DNA from: Absidia repens
Taxonomy: Eukaryota > Mucoromycota > Mucoromycetes > Mucorales > Cunninghamellaceae
Assembly (NCBI GenBank): GCA_002105175.1
Contig: MCGE01000065.1
Span: forward strand, 1 to 52,770
Length of the DNA stretch: 52,770 bases
Reading direction: 5' to 3'
The notes beneath the pieces were generated by a model. That model made no database searches, was not told the origin of the DNA, and was given only the letters and a program-made list of their open reading frames with translations. Of this stretch, positions 9,950 to 21,399 are shown piece by piece (the first letter of the stretch is position 1; every line of letters begins with the position of its first letter). A program made the position numbers and the translations under genes.

Positions 9950-11700
9950 GAAAGTTGAAAAAGAAAACAAAGAGGAAGAAAAAAAGGGAGGGAAGGATTT
10001 CAGGTGTATATGCGTTTCGATTTAAAACTCAGAAAGCTAAGTTTCATTGTGGATGCTTGATACTGGTCCCGCTCATCTATATTAACACCTTGATCAATGG
10101 TTTATAAACTACATTGTTAATTAACTTACAACATACTTTTACGAATCAAATGTACATGACCGAATATATAACATTGCCTTGTTGAAAATTAATGACTTCC
10201 TTCCACTTTGTTTTTTTTAAAAAAAAAATAACGCATGTGGCTGCGAACTGAAATAATAGGGACAATGTCTGTGCGTGCTCATGTCCCTGCCTTGGCCCTG
10301 CAAATACTCAATTTTTTTTTTTTGTCCAAAAACAAAAACCTGATCAATTGTTGTTCTGCATATACTTGACATAAATGTAGTAAAAGGATCAACTCACCTT
10401 CCACCATATGATACACTTATTTTACACCTCATTATTATGATAGGACACATATAAATTCGGATATTTTCATTCCGTTTAATCCCGTTGGCCCATATATGAC
10501 ATAGCATCTATGTAGTATTATATTATATACAATCTATTAACCATCCTTTTCACTAGTTTTGGCTTTGATTGGGACCGTTCCAATTCAAATGAATGATTCA
10601 GGCGACCACAAAAAACATCTAAAACTAAAAGAGATAACAGGGATTCTTGTTTTATTGATTGATTGACACATAGATGGAAATAATTAGTGTGATAAACAAC
10701 AATGCGCGAGTCGGTCCCAAAATAAAACCAAAACTAGTACTAACCGTGCCATCTTGACTAGATCTAAAGTGGTCTCTCAATTCCCTGAAGCATAAATCAG
10801 CGGAATTTTAAAAACAGGCAGTGTGCCGAGATGTGGTCAATTTATCTGCAAAATAAAAAATTGTTCCCTCACGTTTCCTTTTCCTTCTCCAAGTTTTAAC
10901 CTACTCTAGGTCTCACTCTTTTCTTTATATAACTGTTGCTTTATTTGGTCCGCAATTACATTTCTTTATTTTTATTTTGAAGCCATGACGAATACTGTAG
11001 TATTTGTTTTAAATCATTCTTCATCACTAGCACTATCACCTCCACCACCTTTAACGTATGCTAAATGACACAAAATCATCAGTCGGTCCTGCAGAACAAA
11101 GACAATGAATGAAAACTTCAATTAGAATCGTGATGGATGGTTGATGTAGCACTTGAAAGCATTGATAGTCTGGCAACAACTCGTTTACTATACCAAAATA
11201 AGCTGGATCTCCTCCACTGGAAAATATGGGTATCTCTGAAATTGATCTGGCCAAGATATTTCAACGAGGGCCAAGAAGGTACGTGTATTTTTATGATGGA
11301 ACAAGTCCCCAGATACAGCAATATACTAATACTAAAAAAAAAAAAAAAAAAAAAAAAGGGACTTTATGTCAAGAACTCTGATCATATTTTGTTTTTATTA
11401 GGCCATCCCACATGCTCTCAACGTTTCTACAGATACAGGCGCCCTTATCCCGCAAGGAAACTGGTTAGCACCACCATCAAACATTTGAAACGATCATTTC
11501 TGATATTATCCAACATTGGCCATTTTTCAAACGGCTTCTCTTTCTTGCTCTTGAAGAAATAAAGGTAAAGACATGAAATATATATATTGGCTTTCCTCGT
11601 TGCCCACGATACCGTTTGAACACATTTTTTTTTTTTTAAAAAAAAAAAAACAAAAACAATGGAGAGCGAAAAAAAAAAAAAAAAAAAAAAATTAAACACA
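9950..11700. other. Mostly non-coding, with possible exon remnants at 11140-11500
   Basis: 9950-11050 shows no supported gene. At 11200-11280 the plus strand reads GSPPLENMGISEIDLAKIFQ before a GTACGT donor. After a poly(A) intron with a TTTTTATTAG acceptor (about 11400), it continues AIPHALNVSTDTGALIPQGN to a stop. Alternative frames on both strands are also partly open here, so this is only a weak gene-relic call. Confidence 0.35.
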
Positions 11701-12029
11701 TGAGGAAAAAAAAAAAAAAATTCACGTGGGCGGGATTTGAAATGTGGTGCAGATCTATCTATATAAATAATTTCAATGCAATCGTGATCTTCATAGAAGG
11801 ACGGATGACATCGCGCTATCATCAAAATAAAAATAAAAGGTTAGTACCAGTTGTATATACATAAAAAAAAAATTATGTAGCCACTTAGAGTATATAATGG
11901 ACATGTGTGTCATAGTAAAACCCACGTATTGTCGGTCATCATCATCGTCTTGACATGCCTTTTTTAGAAGTCAAAGAACTCGATTGAAATGTCTGTACCC
12001 TTTAATGGTATACCGATCATATTGTTGCA

Positions 12030-12390
12030 GGACTTTTAAGTTTGAAAGTTTGTTCTTTTTGCTGCGGCTGGTTGCTGGCTTTTGTGTTAGAAGGATTTCA
12101 GAAAAGCGATGGACTCCTTTCATTTTTATTCTAGAATCATGGGGCTGTCTCTTTTTTTTTTCAATAAAATATACAGTGCCTTTGCTTCAAAAATAAAATG
12201 TCTTTGTTTTGAAAAATGTGTGTTTGCTCAATGCTGTGTGTTTAAACTTTATTAGCAGTTTGCAGATCCCTTTTAGAGATCCCTATGTTTGCTTCAATAA
12301 TGTGTGTTTCAAGGTCATTAGACGTTTGCAGATCCCTTTTGAAGAACCGGTTTTCTTGTAGACTAGCTCTTAAATTTTCTTTCCTTTAAT
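12030..12390 (+). repeat. Partial R1-like repeat, right arm
   Basis: This is the mirror of 4120-4470, with AGGATTTCAG near 12090, TTCTAGAATCATGGGG near 12130 and CTTCAATAA-type units to about 12310. Confidence 0.6.
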
Positions 12391-12439
12391 ATAGCCTTGA
12401 CTCTGATGGTTCAATAATTTTTTTTTTATTTTGCAATGA

Positions 12440-12655
12440 ACAATGGGTGACAGAGCTATTCTACTGTGGTAGACTAATCTGCATACTAATGTACGTATTA
12501 TTATACCATGGTAATCTGTTCTACACACTATTCTTGTTTGGTATTCTATCCCTATACTATGGTGATCTATTTTCCAAACCAATATAGTACGGTAAATGCT
12601 TCTACATGCTATACTGTTGTAAGCTATACTGAAGCGTAGAGGCGGGGTATTATAG
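12440..12655. repeat. AGTATAG-type motif cluster, right arm
   Basis: This is the inverted counterpart of 3880-4080. Motif positions are kept although individual bases differ. Confidence 0.5.
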
Positions 12656-12659
12656 CTGT

Positions 12660-13140
12660 AGGCTTTCCAGACTTGTATTTTTTTGTTGACGGCCACCAGA
12701 TTTTTGTGCGACGGGATTTAAAATAAAACCCAATGCAGCCTGAATGATTTTTCAAGCAGCATCCCCCATTTTCACTCTCTCTTTCTCTTTCTTTCCTTTT
12801 TTTTTTAACGAAAAATTATTTTTTCTTCACTGTTTTTGACTCGTTGTGGACCTGGCGGCCTTGGCTTTCTGTTAGGACTAGTTTAGAAGGGTTTCAGACA
12901 AGGGATTACATGATGCATGGGGAAACCCTTTCATTTTGATTCTAGGATCTTGGGGGGTCGTGATTAGCTTAGTTTGTTTCTTTTCTTCAATAAAACATAT
13001 CTCTGCTTCAATAAAACATACCTCTACTTCAATAAAATTTGTCTTTGCTTCAATAAAACTTGTCTTTACTTCAATGATGTGTGTTTAAACGTTATTAAAA
13101 GTTTACAGATCCCTCTTAAGTGATGCTTCTTAGAAATTCC
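12660..13140 (+). repeat. R1 dispersed repeat, right-arm copy
   Basis: It carries GGACTAGTTTAGAAGGGTTT near 12876, ATGCATGGGGAAACCCTTTC near 12913, TTCTAGGATCTTGGGG near 12940 and then several CTTCAATAAAAC units to about 13080. It mirrors 3330-3840. Confidence 0.75.
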
Positions 13141-13435
13141 TCTTAGAGATCCATCGTAGGGATCCCTTTTTTATACGTCATTCCTTCTTCAGGCCCTTAG
13201 GTTTAACAGAAATCCACTGATTTTGGCTTTGGCTCAAACCAAACCAGACCTTTTTTCAGGGGCATACTATAATGAGCAAAAAAAAAAAAAAAAAGAGTCC
13301 ACCACTTCGTGTAGCCGCCCTTTGAGATTTAGAATTTGATTTTTATTTGAGTAGCATAATAAACATAGTATAGGAATGAAGAAACAAAAATATGAAGCAT
13401 AATAAAGGAATGGATGGAGAACTAAATATCCAAAG

Positions 13436-13965
13436 TTAGCTTTGCTTTGAATAAATATGGATCATTGATCCACGACGAGTCACCAGAGGCTCAAGACGTT
13501 CCGGACGTATCTTAGGTTCAAAATTCATACGTATTTTAATGTGACGTGAGGTGAGGTTGTCTTGTAAAACCCGCACCAGATGAGACCGAGCATTATCTTC
13601 ACGTTGCCATGTCACAATACACCGGTAAGCACGCAAGGACGGGGGGGGGTGTTTGCATAAAGTACCTGGTGGAAAGGACGGACTCCAGAGTATCAAGTCG
13701 AGACTCAACTTCATTAGCATGGAAGAAATGCTTCATATGACTAGATGATATTGTACCCCCGGTTCTTGATATCGTATTTGCATAGAAGATAATAACTGGC
13801 ATCCTATTTTTTTTTTAAAAAAAAAAAAGAAAAAGAAAAGTTAGCTGAACTATTCAAATTGAGCGAGCCTTATGTTATTGTGTACTTACCCCGAAGAGAG
13901 TGTCTGTTCGGCGCGGATGGCTAAGACGTTCTTCATCCCCCCCGTTATGAAAGACATCGTCAATC
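13436..13965 (-). pseudogene. Stranded 3' end of the MIVDN gene (left-arm type terminus)
   Basis: On the minus strand this matches left-arm 2478-2981: IDDVFHNGG, a donor region near 13885, an A-rich intron and the last exon with SSHMKHFFHAN, LRAYRCIVTW and RRGSMIHIYSKQS. Small insertions shift the frame: a G-run at 13641-13650 splits the exon, and the end differs. It is cut off from its upstream exons by the foreign 1.8 kb segment, so it is a leftover of the original gene end. Confidence 0.7.
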
Positions 13966-14032
13966 CTATTGAGAATGTTCGGTTCTGCCAGTAATCAAGG
14001 AATTACGACAGTAACTGTAACTTTTCCAAAGG

Positions 14033-14082
14033 CCATATATGGTCTTCTATCAATGGGCATACACTGCAAACACCATATATGG
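14033..14082. promoter_or_regulatory. Two perfect CArG boxes 40 bases apart
   Basis: CCATATATGG occurs at 14033-14042 and again at 14073-14082. This is the consensus for SRF-type MADS-box proteins (CC, six A/T, GG). No clear gene starts next to it, so function is open. Confidence 0.35.
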
Positions 14083-14089
14083 TTTCAAT

Positions 14090-15200
14090 GTTTCATTCGA
14101 ATGCAATTGTAACTGTTAACCATGTGTATAAGTGCATCAATGAAGAAAATTGTACAGTGTATGTTTTGTCATCCACAGTAGAATCAAAGTTGCTGCAATT
14201 TGTAATGTGCACATATATGTTCGTTTACTCGTCCAATAGGTATACTGTATGCATTTTGTAACATTGAATTTGTGAATATGGGAGTATCATTGATATTGAT
14301 AATAAAAGGTTTTTTTATTTATAGGAAAAGAAAAGGGAAAAAAAAACATAATAATAAGCATAATAAAAAAAGGCATAAGTGGAAAAAAACATAATAATAA
14401 ACATAATAAAAAAGGGAAAAAGGGACAGATGTGTTGTGGCTGTTTTTAAGTTTTGTTATAGGTGAATACCGAATATGTTATGGTAGTCTTGATATTTTCT
14501 TGATATTATTTGTATAGTTTGGTATAGCTAGAATAGTATCTTGCACCAATTATGTCTTGTAATATGTTAATTTTTCTTCCTAGTGGATCGGCTTTTCTTA
14601 GTGAGGGTCAAGAGCGATTTTTTCTCTCTAGACGGAATTTGAAATTTGATTTTCTGTGGTCCCTGAATTGACTTTTGTTTATATAGAGAGCACCAGATAT
14701 GTGTCACACCAAATATGTATTTGATAACGAGAAGTGAGTTCCAGATATGAGTTTGGAAGTAAGTAGTGAGCACCAGAACTTTTATAGATAAAGTCCAACT
14801 TAAAAAAGAAGTTTTAAAAAGAAAACTTGATAAAATAAAATAAAGTAGAAGTATTGACCTTAACTGGTTCAATAAAATAAAAAGTGAGAGTATAACTGAC
14901 TCTGAAATAAAATAAAGTGGATTTCTATAGCAAAATAGAAATAACTTGATAACTTGATAATTTGGTGGTTATAAAAAAACCTTTGTACTGAACTTTTATT
15001 TGTTAAATGAGAAAAGTGTGTAAAAAAACTAAAGAGAAAAGAAAAGGATAATAATAAAAAGTGGGGTATTTATACTATTTTTTGTTGGTTTCGTGTGGTA
15101 ATGAGTTTTATATTTTTTTGTTGGTTTTGTTGCCAATGGCTTTTTATGTTGTTTTTGGTGCGAGCGGTGATGTCGCTTCGTTGCTGTGGGGTCATTCATC
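14090..15200. other. AT-rich non-coding part of the right-arm-specific segment
   Basis: It lies downstream of the stop codon of the right-arm gene. It contains purine-rich tracts with ACATAATAATAA repeats (14340-14420) and AAAATAAAGT repeats (14830-14910). No supported gene was seen. Confidence 0.5.
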
Positions 15201-15202
15201 AC

Positions 15203-16371
15203 TTAGGCGGCGGTTTCCACAACACCAGCTATGGAAGCTGGTGAAGCAAAGTTGGCTTCACACCACACAATCTTTTCGAGTCCAGCCCCTTGTGGTGTAT
15301 CTGGCGCAAGAGTACGACAAGGGGCGGAGGAGGCGACAAAGTCGACGAATTTTGCGAAATATGTGTTATCGCACTATATAAAATGAAGAGAAATGTAAGA
15401 GAAGAATATATAAAATTCATGCGAAATCAGTACTTACATCTTCCATCGACTTTACTAACAAGGCGTCTGGAAACAGAAGAATCCAGAAGCCTCCGGTCGC
15501 CTCCACCAACTGGATCAGGCGATTCCCAAGTTTTACTTGACGCCTGATCCTTTTGAGCTCTGGTTTGGGGATTTCCCGTCCCAGCACTATTCGCATAAAG
15601 TAAAAAGCGTTCGTTATTGGAGCAATGCAAATGTAATATTAGATCAACTTACCTCGACTCAGCTCGACATAAACTGAGTAAGGGAAACGCCCCCTTAACT
15701 CAGACATATAGGTAACCAACCTATATCTGCCAAGCTGAAGAAGATGACTTGCCTTCACCAACACCATCACAAAGTCACTGGAAACACCATGCACGTAAAA
15801 CGCAGAGATTACCAAACCAAAATTGCCAGATGTCGAGACGGTGAAGTCAAAAACGACAAGTCAAAGAGGCAGGCAACAGGGTCCAGCATCGCAGGGGCAG
15901 TGGGTTCCAGATCTTGAGTATCAGGGAGGACAACAGGAGCATTAAAGAGGGAATCAACATCACCAGGCTCAGAAAGAGCGGAATCCACAAAAACCAAATG
16001 ACACCTCCAACAAATGAGTGACTCTTGAAGGAGTGGCATTGGATGGGACCCGACGAGAAGGAGAAAAAACAGCATTGTAATCCTTGTGGTAAATGGCACG
16101 CAGATCGGATTGGGACAAAGCAACAGATAGTCCCAAGTGGCCATTGGAATTGTATTTCAACGCATACGGAACCAGCAACACGTCGGAAGCAGTGTAACTG
16201 GATTTATCCGCATACGAAGAAATTCCTTGCCAAATAGAAAACGTATCAGGCCGAGACAAACAGACCAGTTCCAAACCAAGCCAAGAAAAGCAACAAGAGA
16301 AAGCGGTTTGGCAGCGTATCGATTCCGATCTTGCCAAAGTGGGCTGCACAGTGGTGTGCTCAAAAGCAGAG

Positions 16372-16406
<35 letters not shown>

Positions 16407-16722
16407 AGTATGGAGAAAATATGTACATTAATTGATAGTGATAATTCATACATCATCGTCGGCAGCAATTCTTCTTGATTTTCCAAAGCTTGACGAAAGC
16501 ACAGCGTCAATTCTAACCGACCACCAAAAGTCTTGTCAGCAGCTTCTTTGGTAGCCAGATTGATGAATTTCTAAAGGATATTGATGAGTATTACGGTATA
16601 GATAGAATATTAATAATGATAAGCAAACTTACGAAATAGTTCTTGGCCTTGTCGCCACACATCCACATATCATACGCCGAGAGTTGCGTAGTATGACTGT
16701 TGGAAGAATTGTCTACGATCAT
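15203..16722 (-). pseudogene. Right-arm copy of the MIVDN gene with a different 3' end
   Basis: The gene model on the minus strand is exons 16722-16633, 16570-16452, 16371-15653, 15586-15438 and 15373-15203, all with GT-AG borders and matching phases. Exon 3 follows the left-arm protein to VSSDFV.VLVK, then departs to LLQLGRYRLVTYMSELRGRF. Exon 4 gives exactly 50 codons (VLGREIPKPELKRIRR and so on). Exon 5 gives 56 codons ending AGVVETAA and TAA. The left-arm gene has neither. A 65-base deletion near 16340 is compensated by two one-base gains. A further extra T near 15985 brings a TGA at 15969-15971 before a one-base loss near 15850 restores the frame, so the copy is broken by one small lesion. 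Function unknown. Confidence 0.68.
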
Positions 16723-16948
16723 ATTATTGCAGGACTTTCAAGTTTGAGGGGTGTTCTTTTTTTGCTACTACTAGTGTTCTTATTCTTCTTGCTGTTGCAG
16801 TTGCAGTTGTTATGTTGTAGCGGTGGCTGTTGTTTTTTTCAATTGGAAGGAAAGAAACGTCCACCCCGGCCGTACCACATGAAAAAAATAAAGAAATATG
16901 AAAAAAACGCGGTGATTATGTTCGATGATGATTGGCTCCAATTTCGCG

Positions 16949-17224
16949 TCAGAAGATAAAGTATCTTCTCAGACAAAACTAAAGTCGATGGGATGTACTT
17001 TTAGGGAAATCAAACTGCGTGGCGCTATTACGCTCCAGGAGCAAACTTGATCAATGACAACTGTAAATAATAAAAAAAAAAAATTCTGTCTTTTATCGAA
17101 AAATCTTTCATCAACAACAATTTTCATTATCAACAACATGATCAGCCAAATATTTCTTGGACAAAAGTACACTGATAGAGATGGCATATTTTTATTGTCT
17201 GAGAAGTTATTTTATCTTCTGAGG
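16949..17224. mobile_element. Short inverted-repeat element (MITE-like) at the right-arm border
   Basis: The left end starts CAGAAGATAAAGTATCTTCT (16949) followed by CAGACAA, and the right end (to about 17224) is its imperfect inverse, TTGTCTGAGAAGTTATTTTA then TCTTCTG. Inner parts also pair (GTACTTTT with AAAAGTAC). No coding capacity was seen, and no clear target duplication was recognised. It sits exactly where the right arm of the large inverted repeat ends. Confidence 0.55.
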
Positions 17225-17481
17225 AGATATTTTATTGCCACTGGAGCAATTCTGTTCAAAAAAATATCATCCCAATCCAAGACATGCCCAAAGTCGCCCC
17301 ATTCCAAAAGATCACAATTCCACAAATATATAACATATACCAGAGCATTTATTCATAAAAAGGATATAAGAATAATTTGAGAAGATAATATATACATATG
17401 AAGGAGATCTAAACTACTTGGAATAATATAATACTAAATAAAAAAAAAACATATACAACTAAAAAACGAGATATATATAAA

Positions 17482-18515
17482 TCACCTGATTCGTTTAGGA
17501 GTTCCGCACGCCTTTCGTTTGCGTGATGTAGGGGACAGGGTATTGCTGTTGCTGTCGTTGTTGTTGTTGCTGTTGTTGTTCTTCTTTTTTTCGATGCTGG
17601 TAACCGTGTGTAACAAAATGCTTTTGAGCTGAGAAAAGTATTCCATAATGCCCGGTACAAGCATGATATCGGAAGGTCCACGGAGGAGGTAAAATTGAGC
17701 CAATTGCGTCATTCGATCAACACCATCGTAGTTGAGATCCATGATGTAAGTTGAGCAAGAAACACCTTCAATGAGCATGCCACCCAACAACAATCTTGTC
17801 CATCCCAGCATCCACCAACCGATCTACCATGCATTTCATTTCTTTTCCCAACTTGACCAAATCCGATTATGATTGTCCGCATGATGATTTTCCAATTGAT
17901 TTCACTTCGACCGCAAGCAAGACGAATTCATGAAGAAATGATGCGCGATAAAATACTGAGTTCCAATTGATGCCCAACTTTCGATATGCTTTCACATGGT
18001 CTACAGATAATCAAGAGAAAAAAAAAAGAAGGTAAGTATCTACATACACTTCATACATCATCAAGTAGAGACCTTTCCTTTCTTACCATGGATTTGTCAT
18101 CACCTTGAATTATATTCACTTAGTCCAACTGGTAAAATCGCCTACCTAAAGATAAAAAAAAAAAAAAAGGAACAAGTGTATTATCGTTATAACGTAACTA
18201 GCATATACCTTTGTTTTATTACCTTTCCGTGTTATATCGATTCCAAGTAGTTTGTAAAGGAGGAGATGGTAATATCAGTCACTTTGGCTACCAGGTCAAA
18301 GGCAACAGCAAGCTGTTGAAATCTTCCCACCACAGTTGAGTTGGAATTTGTCGTCCCCTCCCGGAATAGGCGACCAAGTCAAAGATAACTGAGCAGAACA
18401 GTCTTGGTGCACAATACCTTACAATGATTCCGACGGTATGCAGCATACGTTTGTCGACCTTCATCCAAGTTCAGCCTTCCTAAAAGATATGTCCCGTCGA
18501 AGAAAAAAAAAAAAA
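17482..18515 (-). pseudogene. E-x-K family relic, minus-strand copy
   Basis: Read on the minus strand, an exon at about 18515-18240 gives YLLGRLNLDEGRQTYAAYRR and later VVGRFQQLAVAFDLVAKVTD. Two small exons follow with introns near 18215-18150 and 18090-18005, then FLHEFVLLAVEVKSIGKSS (17940-17890), GKEMKCMVDRLVDAGM and GMLIEGVSCSTYIMDLNYDG. The C terminus is N/S-rich and ends SRKRKACGTPKRIR, a likely nuclear localisation signal. VEVK after a hydrophobic strand resembles the E-x-K half of a PD-(D/E)XK nuclease motif; this is inference. Breaks include in-frame stops near 18380 and 17868 and a one-base gain near 17800. The family is unnamed here, and other relics lie at 18714, 34385 and about 51640. 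Confidence 0.6.
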
Positions 18516-18713
18516 AAATGTGGTTTTGATCCCATTTAAATGTCAGTCAGTCACACATCAATTTTCTATTTTACGCGTACCCGTCTGCTTTTTTTCTTTC
18601 AAAAAAAATGCCACACTTCCCTGCTTTCTTCGTTGATACTTTTGACCATTCCTTTTTAAAAACTATCTACGATACGTGAAAAAAAAGAACGTCATTCTTT
18701 CAGAGAAGCAGCA

Positions 18714-19745
18714 ATGCCATCTTCACAACAACAACAGCAACAACAACAGCAACAACAACAACAAGAAGAAGAATATGACAAACGTGGACAAAAACGAAAA
18801 TGTGTGGACCCAAAACAGTCTGGTAGAGTTCGAGATGATGGAATAAAATAGCGTATTATGGAATAGATAGCTCATTAACCTTTTGATATTGATTTTAGAC
18901 CGAGTGAAACATAGCCAGTGCGAGGTTATGCTGGAGAATGACAAGGTACGATTGTTGGGTCGCGATGGATAACCGCATATCTGATAGGTGTGGATGATGA
19001 CAAATACGCCACTCTTCACCATGGATCGCAAGTCATCTTGTACCCACCACATGGAGTCTCGATGGACACTTGGCCATTCTCGATGATCTTGATATCAAGC
19101 ATCATTGGATGCCCCCATCTTTAAACGATGCTGCCACCTGGTGCCTGAACCTGGATCGTTCAACTGAATTCAACATCGTCATTGAAAGCGAAAATGTTAG
19201 GGGAAGCCAAGAAAAACGACTATTGTTACTTTGGATGCAAGATCGACGTGATGACGAACAAGGTTTACGAAGACGTGTTTTTTTTGCTGATACACTGCTG
19301 GCGCTGACGGACAAATTTTGAACATTGGATGAACGATTGCTACCTTGAATCAGCATTTCTCTCCCACAACATATCATGCCATTCCTCATCAATATCTTCG
19401 AAAAAAGACGACAACCTTTTTGGAAAGCTTGGCGAAAGCTGTGTGTCAAAGAAACAAGGATGATTCATTCAACATGGAAAAAACTCTCATGGCAGACTTA
19501 CTCATTATTTTTATCGCTCATCATTTCTTCATGAATTCAACTTGCTTGCGGTCGAAATGAAATCAATTGGAAAATCATCATGCGGACAATCACAATTGGA
19601 TCTGGTCAAGTTGGGAAAAGAAATGATATGCATGGTAGATCGGTTGGTGGTTGCTGGGATGGACAAGATTGTTGGTGGTATATATGTATCTCGTTTTTTA
19701 GTTGTATATATTTTTTTTTATTTAGTATTATATTATTCCAAGTAG
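18714..19745 (+). pseudogene. E-x-K family relic, plus-strand copy
   Basis: The ATG at 18714 gives MPSS then 13 glutamines and KRGQKRKC, followed by an intron with acceptor TTTTAG near 18897. Downstream frames include HHWMPPSLNDAATWCLNLDR (19103 on), FLHEFNLLAVEMKSIGKSS (about 19530-19585) and GKEMICMVDRLV. There is a frame change near 19318 and a TGA near 19481. After GMDKIV the gene is deleted directly into 3' flank sequence (19678 on) that in the minus-strand copy lies after the stop codon. The two copies lie head to head, with starts near 18.5 and 18.7 kb. The Q-rich N terminus and basic motifs suggest a nuclear protein. Confidence 0.55.
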
Positions 19746-20977
19746 TTTAGATCTCCTTCATATGTATATATTATCTTATCAAATTATTCTTATATCCTTT
19801 TTATGAATAAATGCTCTGGTATATGTTATATATTTGTTGGAATTGTGGTCTTTTGGAATGGGGCGATTTTGGGCATGTCTTGGATTGGGATGATATTTTT
19901 TTTCCGGTCATTCATTCAGTCTCTTGATAGATACAAAAAAGGAACACTCCAATTTTTTTTTTTTTCATCGCGATCAACACTATACAACGTTATTCAAATG
20001 AGGGGTTTTTATTTCTTCTCATGACAGTTTTCCCGTTACCATTCAACAACATCAATAGAATGTGTTTCTCTTTTAATGATGGATTTGGCATCCCCATAAA
20101 GTCATTCAGCCTCATTCAATTTTACCTTTCCTTCACAGTAGAATAGTTTGTCACTTAACTGGAGAATATGGTAGCTTCTTCACTCTGATTTAACTACTGC
20201 ATTACACATACCTCCCACCTTCCTCTTTATTAATTTAGCTTAATATTAGTTGTTTTGGATCTATATATTATATCATTGTCTGAAATAAAATATGACTCGC
20301 CCTTTTTTTTCCCCTTTTTGTGGCGTCTGCCTCTCCCATATTCATTTCGTTTATTATGTCAAATATTTATACATGCTCCTGTAAAAACAACATAACTTTT
20401 TGTTTCGTATATATACTCATGCCAAAGAATTGGGGGATTCATAAAGGTATGGTATTTTTGTCAATGGATGTAACGTTCATAAATATCCTGTTGGTAGTCC
20501 GTTTATCAGACGACGAAACGTATGAAAATAATGATACATAGTGTTCATTCTTCGAGAGACTTGAGCCTATGGCGACTACGATTGCCGTTTGTCTGTATCC
20601 TATATCTGTGAGCTCTTCTCTTTTGTATTTGTTGAAATGACGATCTTGATGATATAACGACAGTTTCGATGTAGTTTCTATTATTTATTTTGATTTTGAT
20701 CCTAATGTTGAAAAAAAAAAAAAAAAAAAAAAACATTGATATCTATCATCTCCCTGTCCCGTATTTTATTACTTATATTACCACATGAGAAGTCCTCCTT
20801 TTTCAGTTTTACCAGTTGTGAGCAACCCTCACCAGCGAAACGCATTAAAAACAGGATAACAAAAATGAAATGTCCAAAGAAAAAAAAGGGGTTTTTTTTA
20901 TTGCAAAAATAACAAAAATAATAATAATAATAATAATAGTACTTTATATATGCTATAGGTTCTATGATAACATAGTT

Positions 20978-21345
20978 TTACCATCTAAAGTCGTAACAGG
21001 TGTAAGGACCATCGGAGCAGCTGAATTCCACGTTACCAGAGCCATGCATTCCCTTGGTACGATCATCGGCCTTGTTACAACAGAAGTTCCATCGGTCGCC
21101 TTGCCATGAGCCAGTACAGCCATAGTTATGGAAAGCACAATCACTCAGAGCTCTCAAAGCCGTCGTCGTAGGGAACGAGTTGGCATCCTTGCCACTGGTA
21201 ATGATCATATCACCACACGTTTGCTTGCCATCATCCGAGTTGATTGTAAAGGCCACCCAAGCGTTTTTACCACAGTGGCTGTTGGCCAACACCAATTGAA
21301 CGGTAGCGAAGAGGAAGAGAATAAAGTAACGAGCTTTCTAGCCAT
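20978..21345 (-). pseudogene. Small secreted cysteine-rich protein, copy A, frameshifted
   Basis: It is homologous throughout to the intact gene at 37107-37475. The ATG is at 21345. Compared with copy B, one base is missing in the signal-peptide codons near 21323 (AGAGAATAAAG instead of AGAGTAATAAAG on the plus strand), so translation from the ATG leaves the frame after about 8 residues and stops near 21205. The remainder, including the mature region with all eight cysteines and the end CYDFRW, is otherwise open. A product could form only from an internal start without a signal peptide. The TATA-type promoter region (GGTTTATATAC on the plus strand, near 21400) is preserved. Confidence 0.75.
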
Positions 21346-21399
21346 AGTTGAAAATTTTTGTTTTGTTGATGATTTGTTTCGAAAAAAAAAAAGGGGGAA

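Larger units (their letters stand above)
11700..16950. repeat. Right arm of the ~5 kb inverted repeat
   Basis: Read on the minus strand, it runs from the GCGTCAGAAG border near 16950 through leader, exons 1-3, last exon remnant (13436-13800), R1-like copies, AGTATAG cluster and second gene start, to TTCACGTGGGCGGGATTTGA near 11722. A segment of about 1.8 kb (13965-15785) has no counterpart in the left arm. The left-arm unit 616-1395 is missing here. Confidence 0.85.

Noticed and set aside
20320..20541. 73-codon frame in copy A
   Set aside because: The corresponding stretch of copy B has a stop in frame (GTAGAAAC), so it is not conserved as coding.
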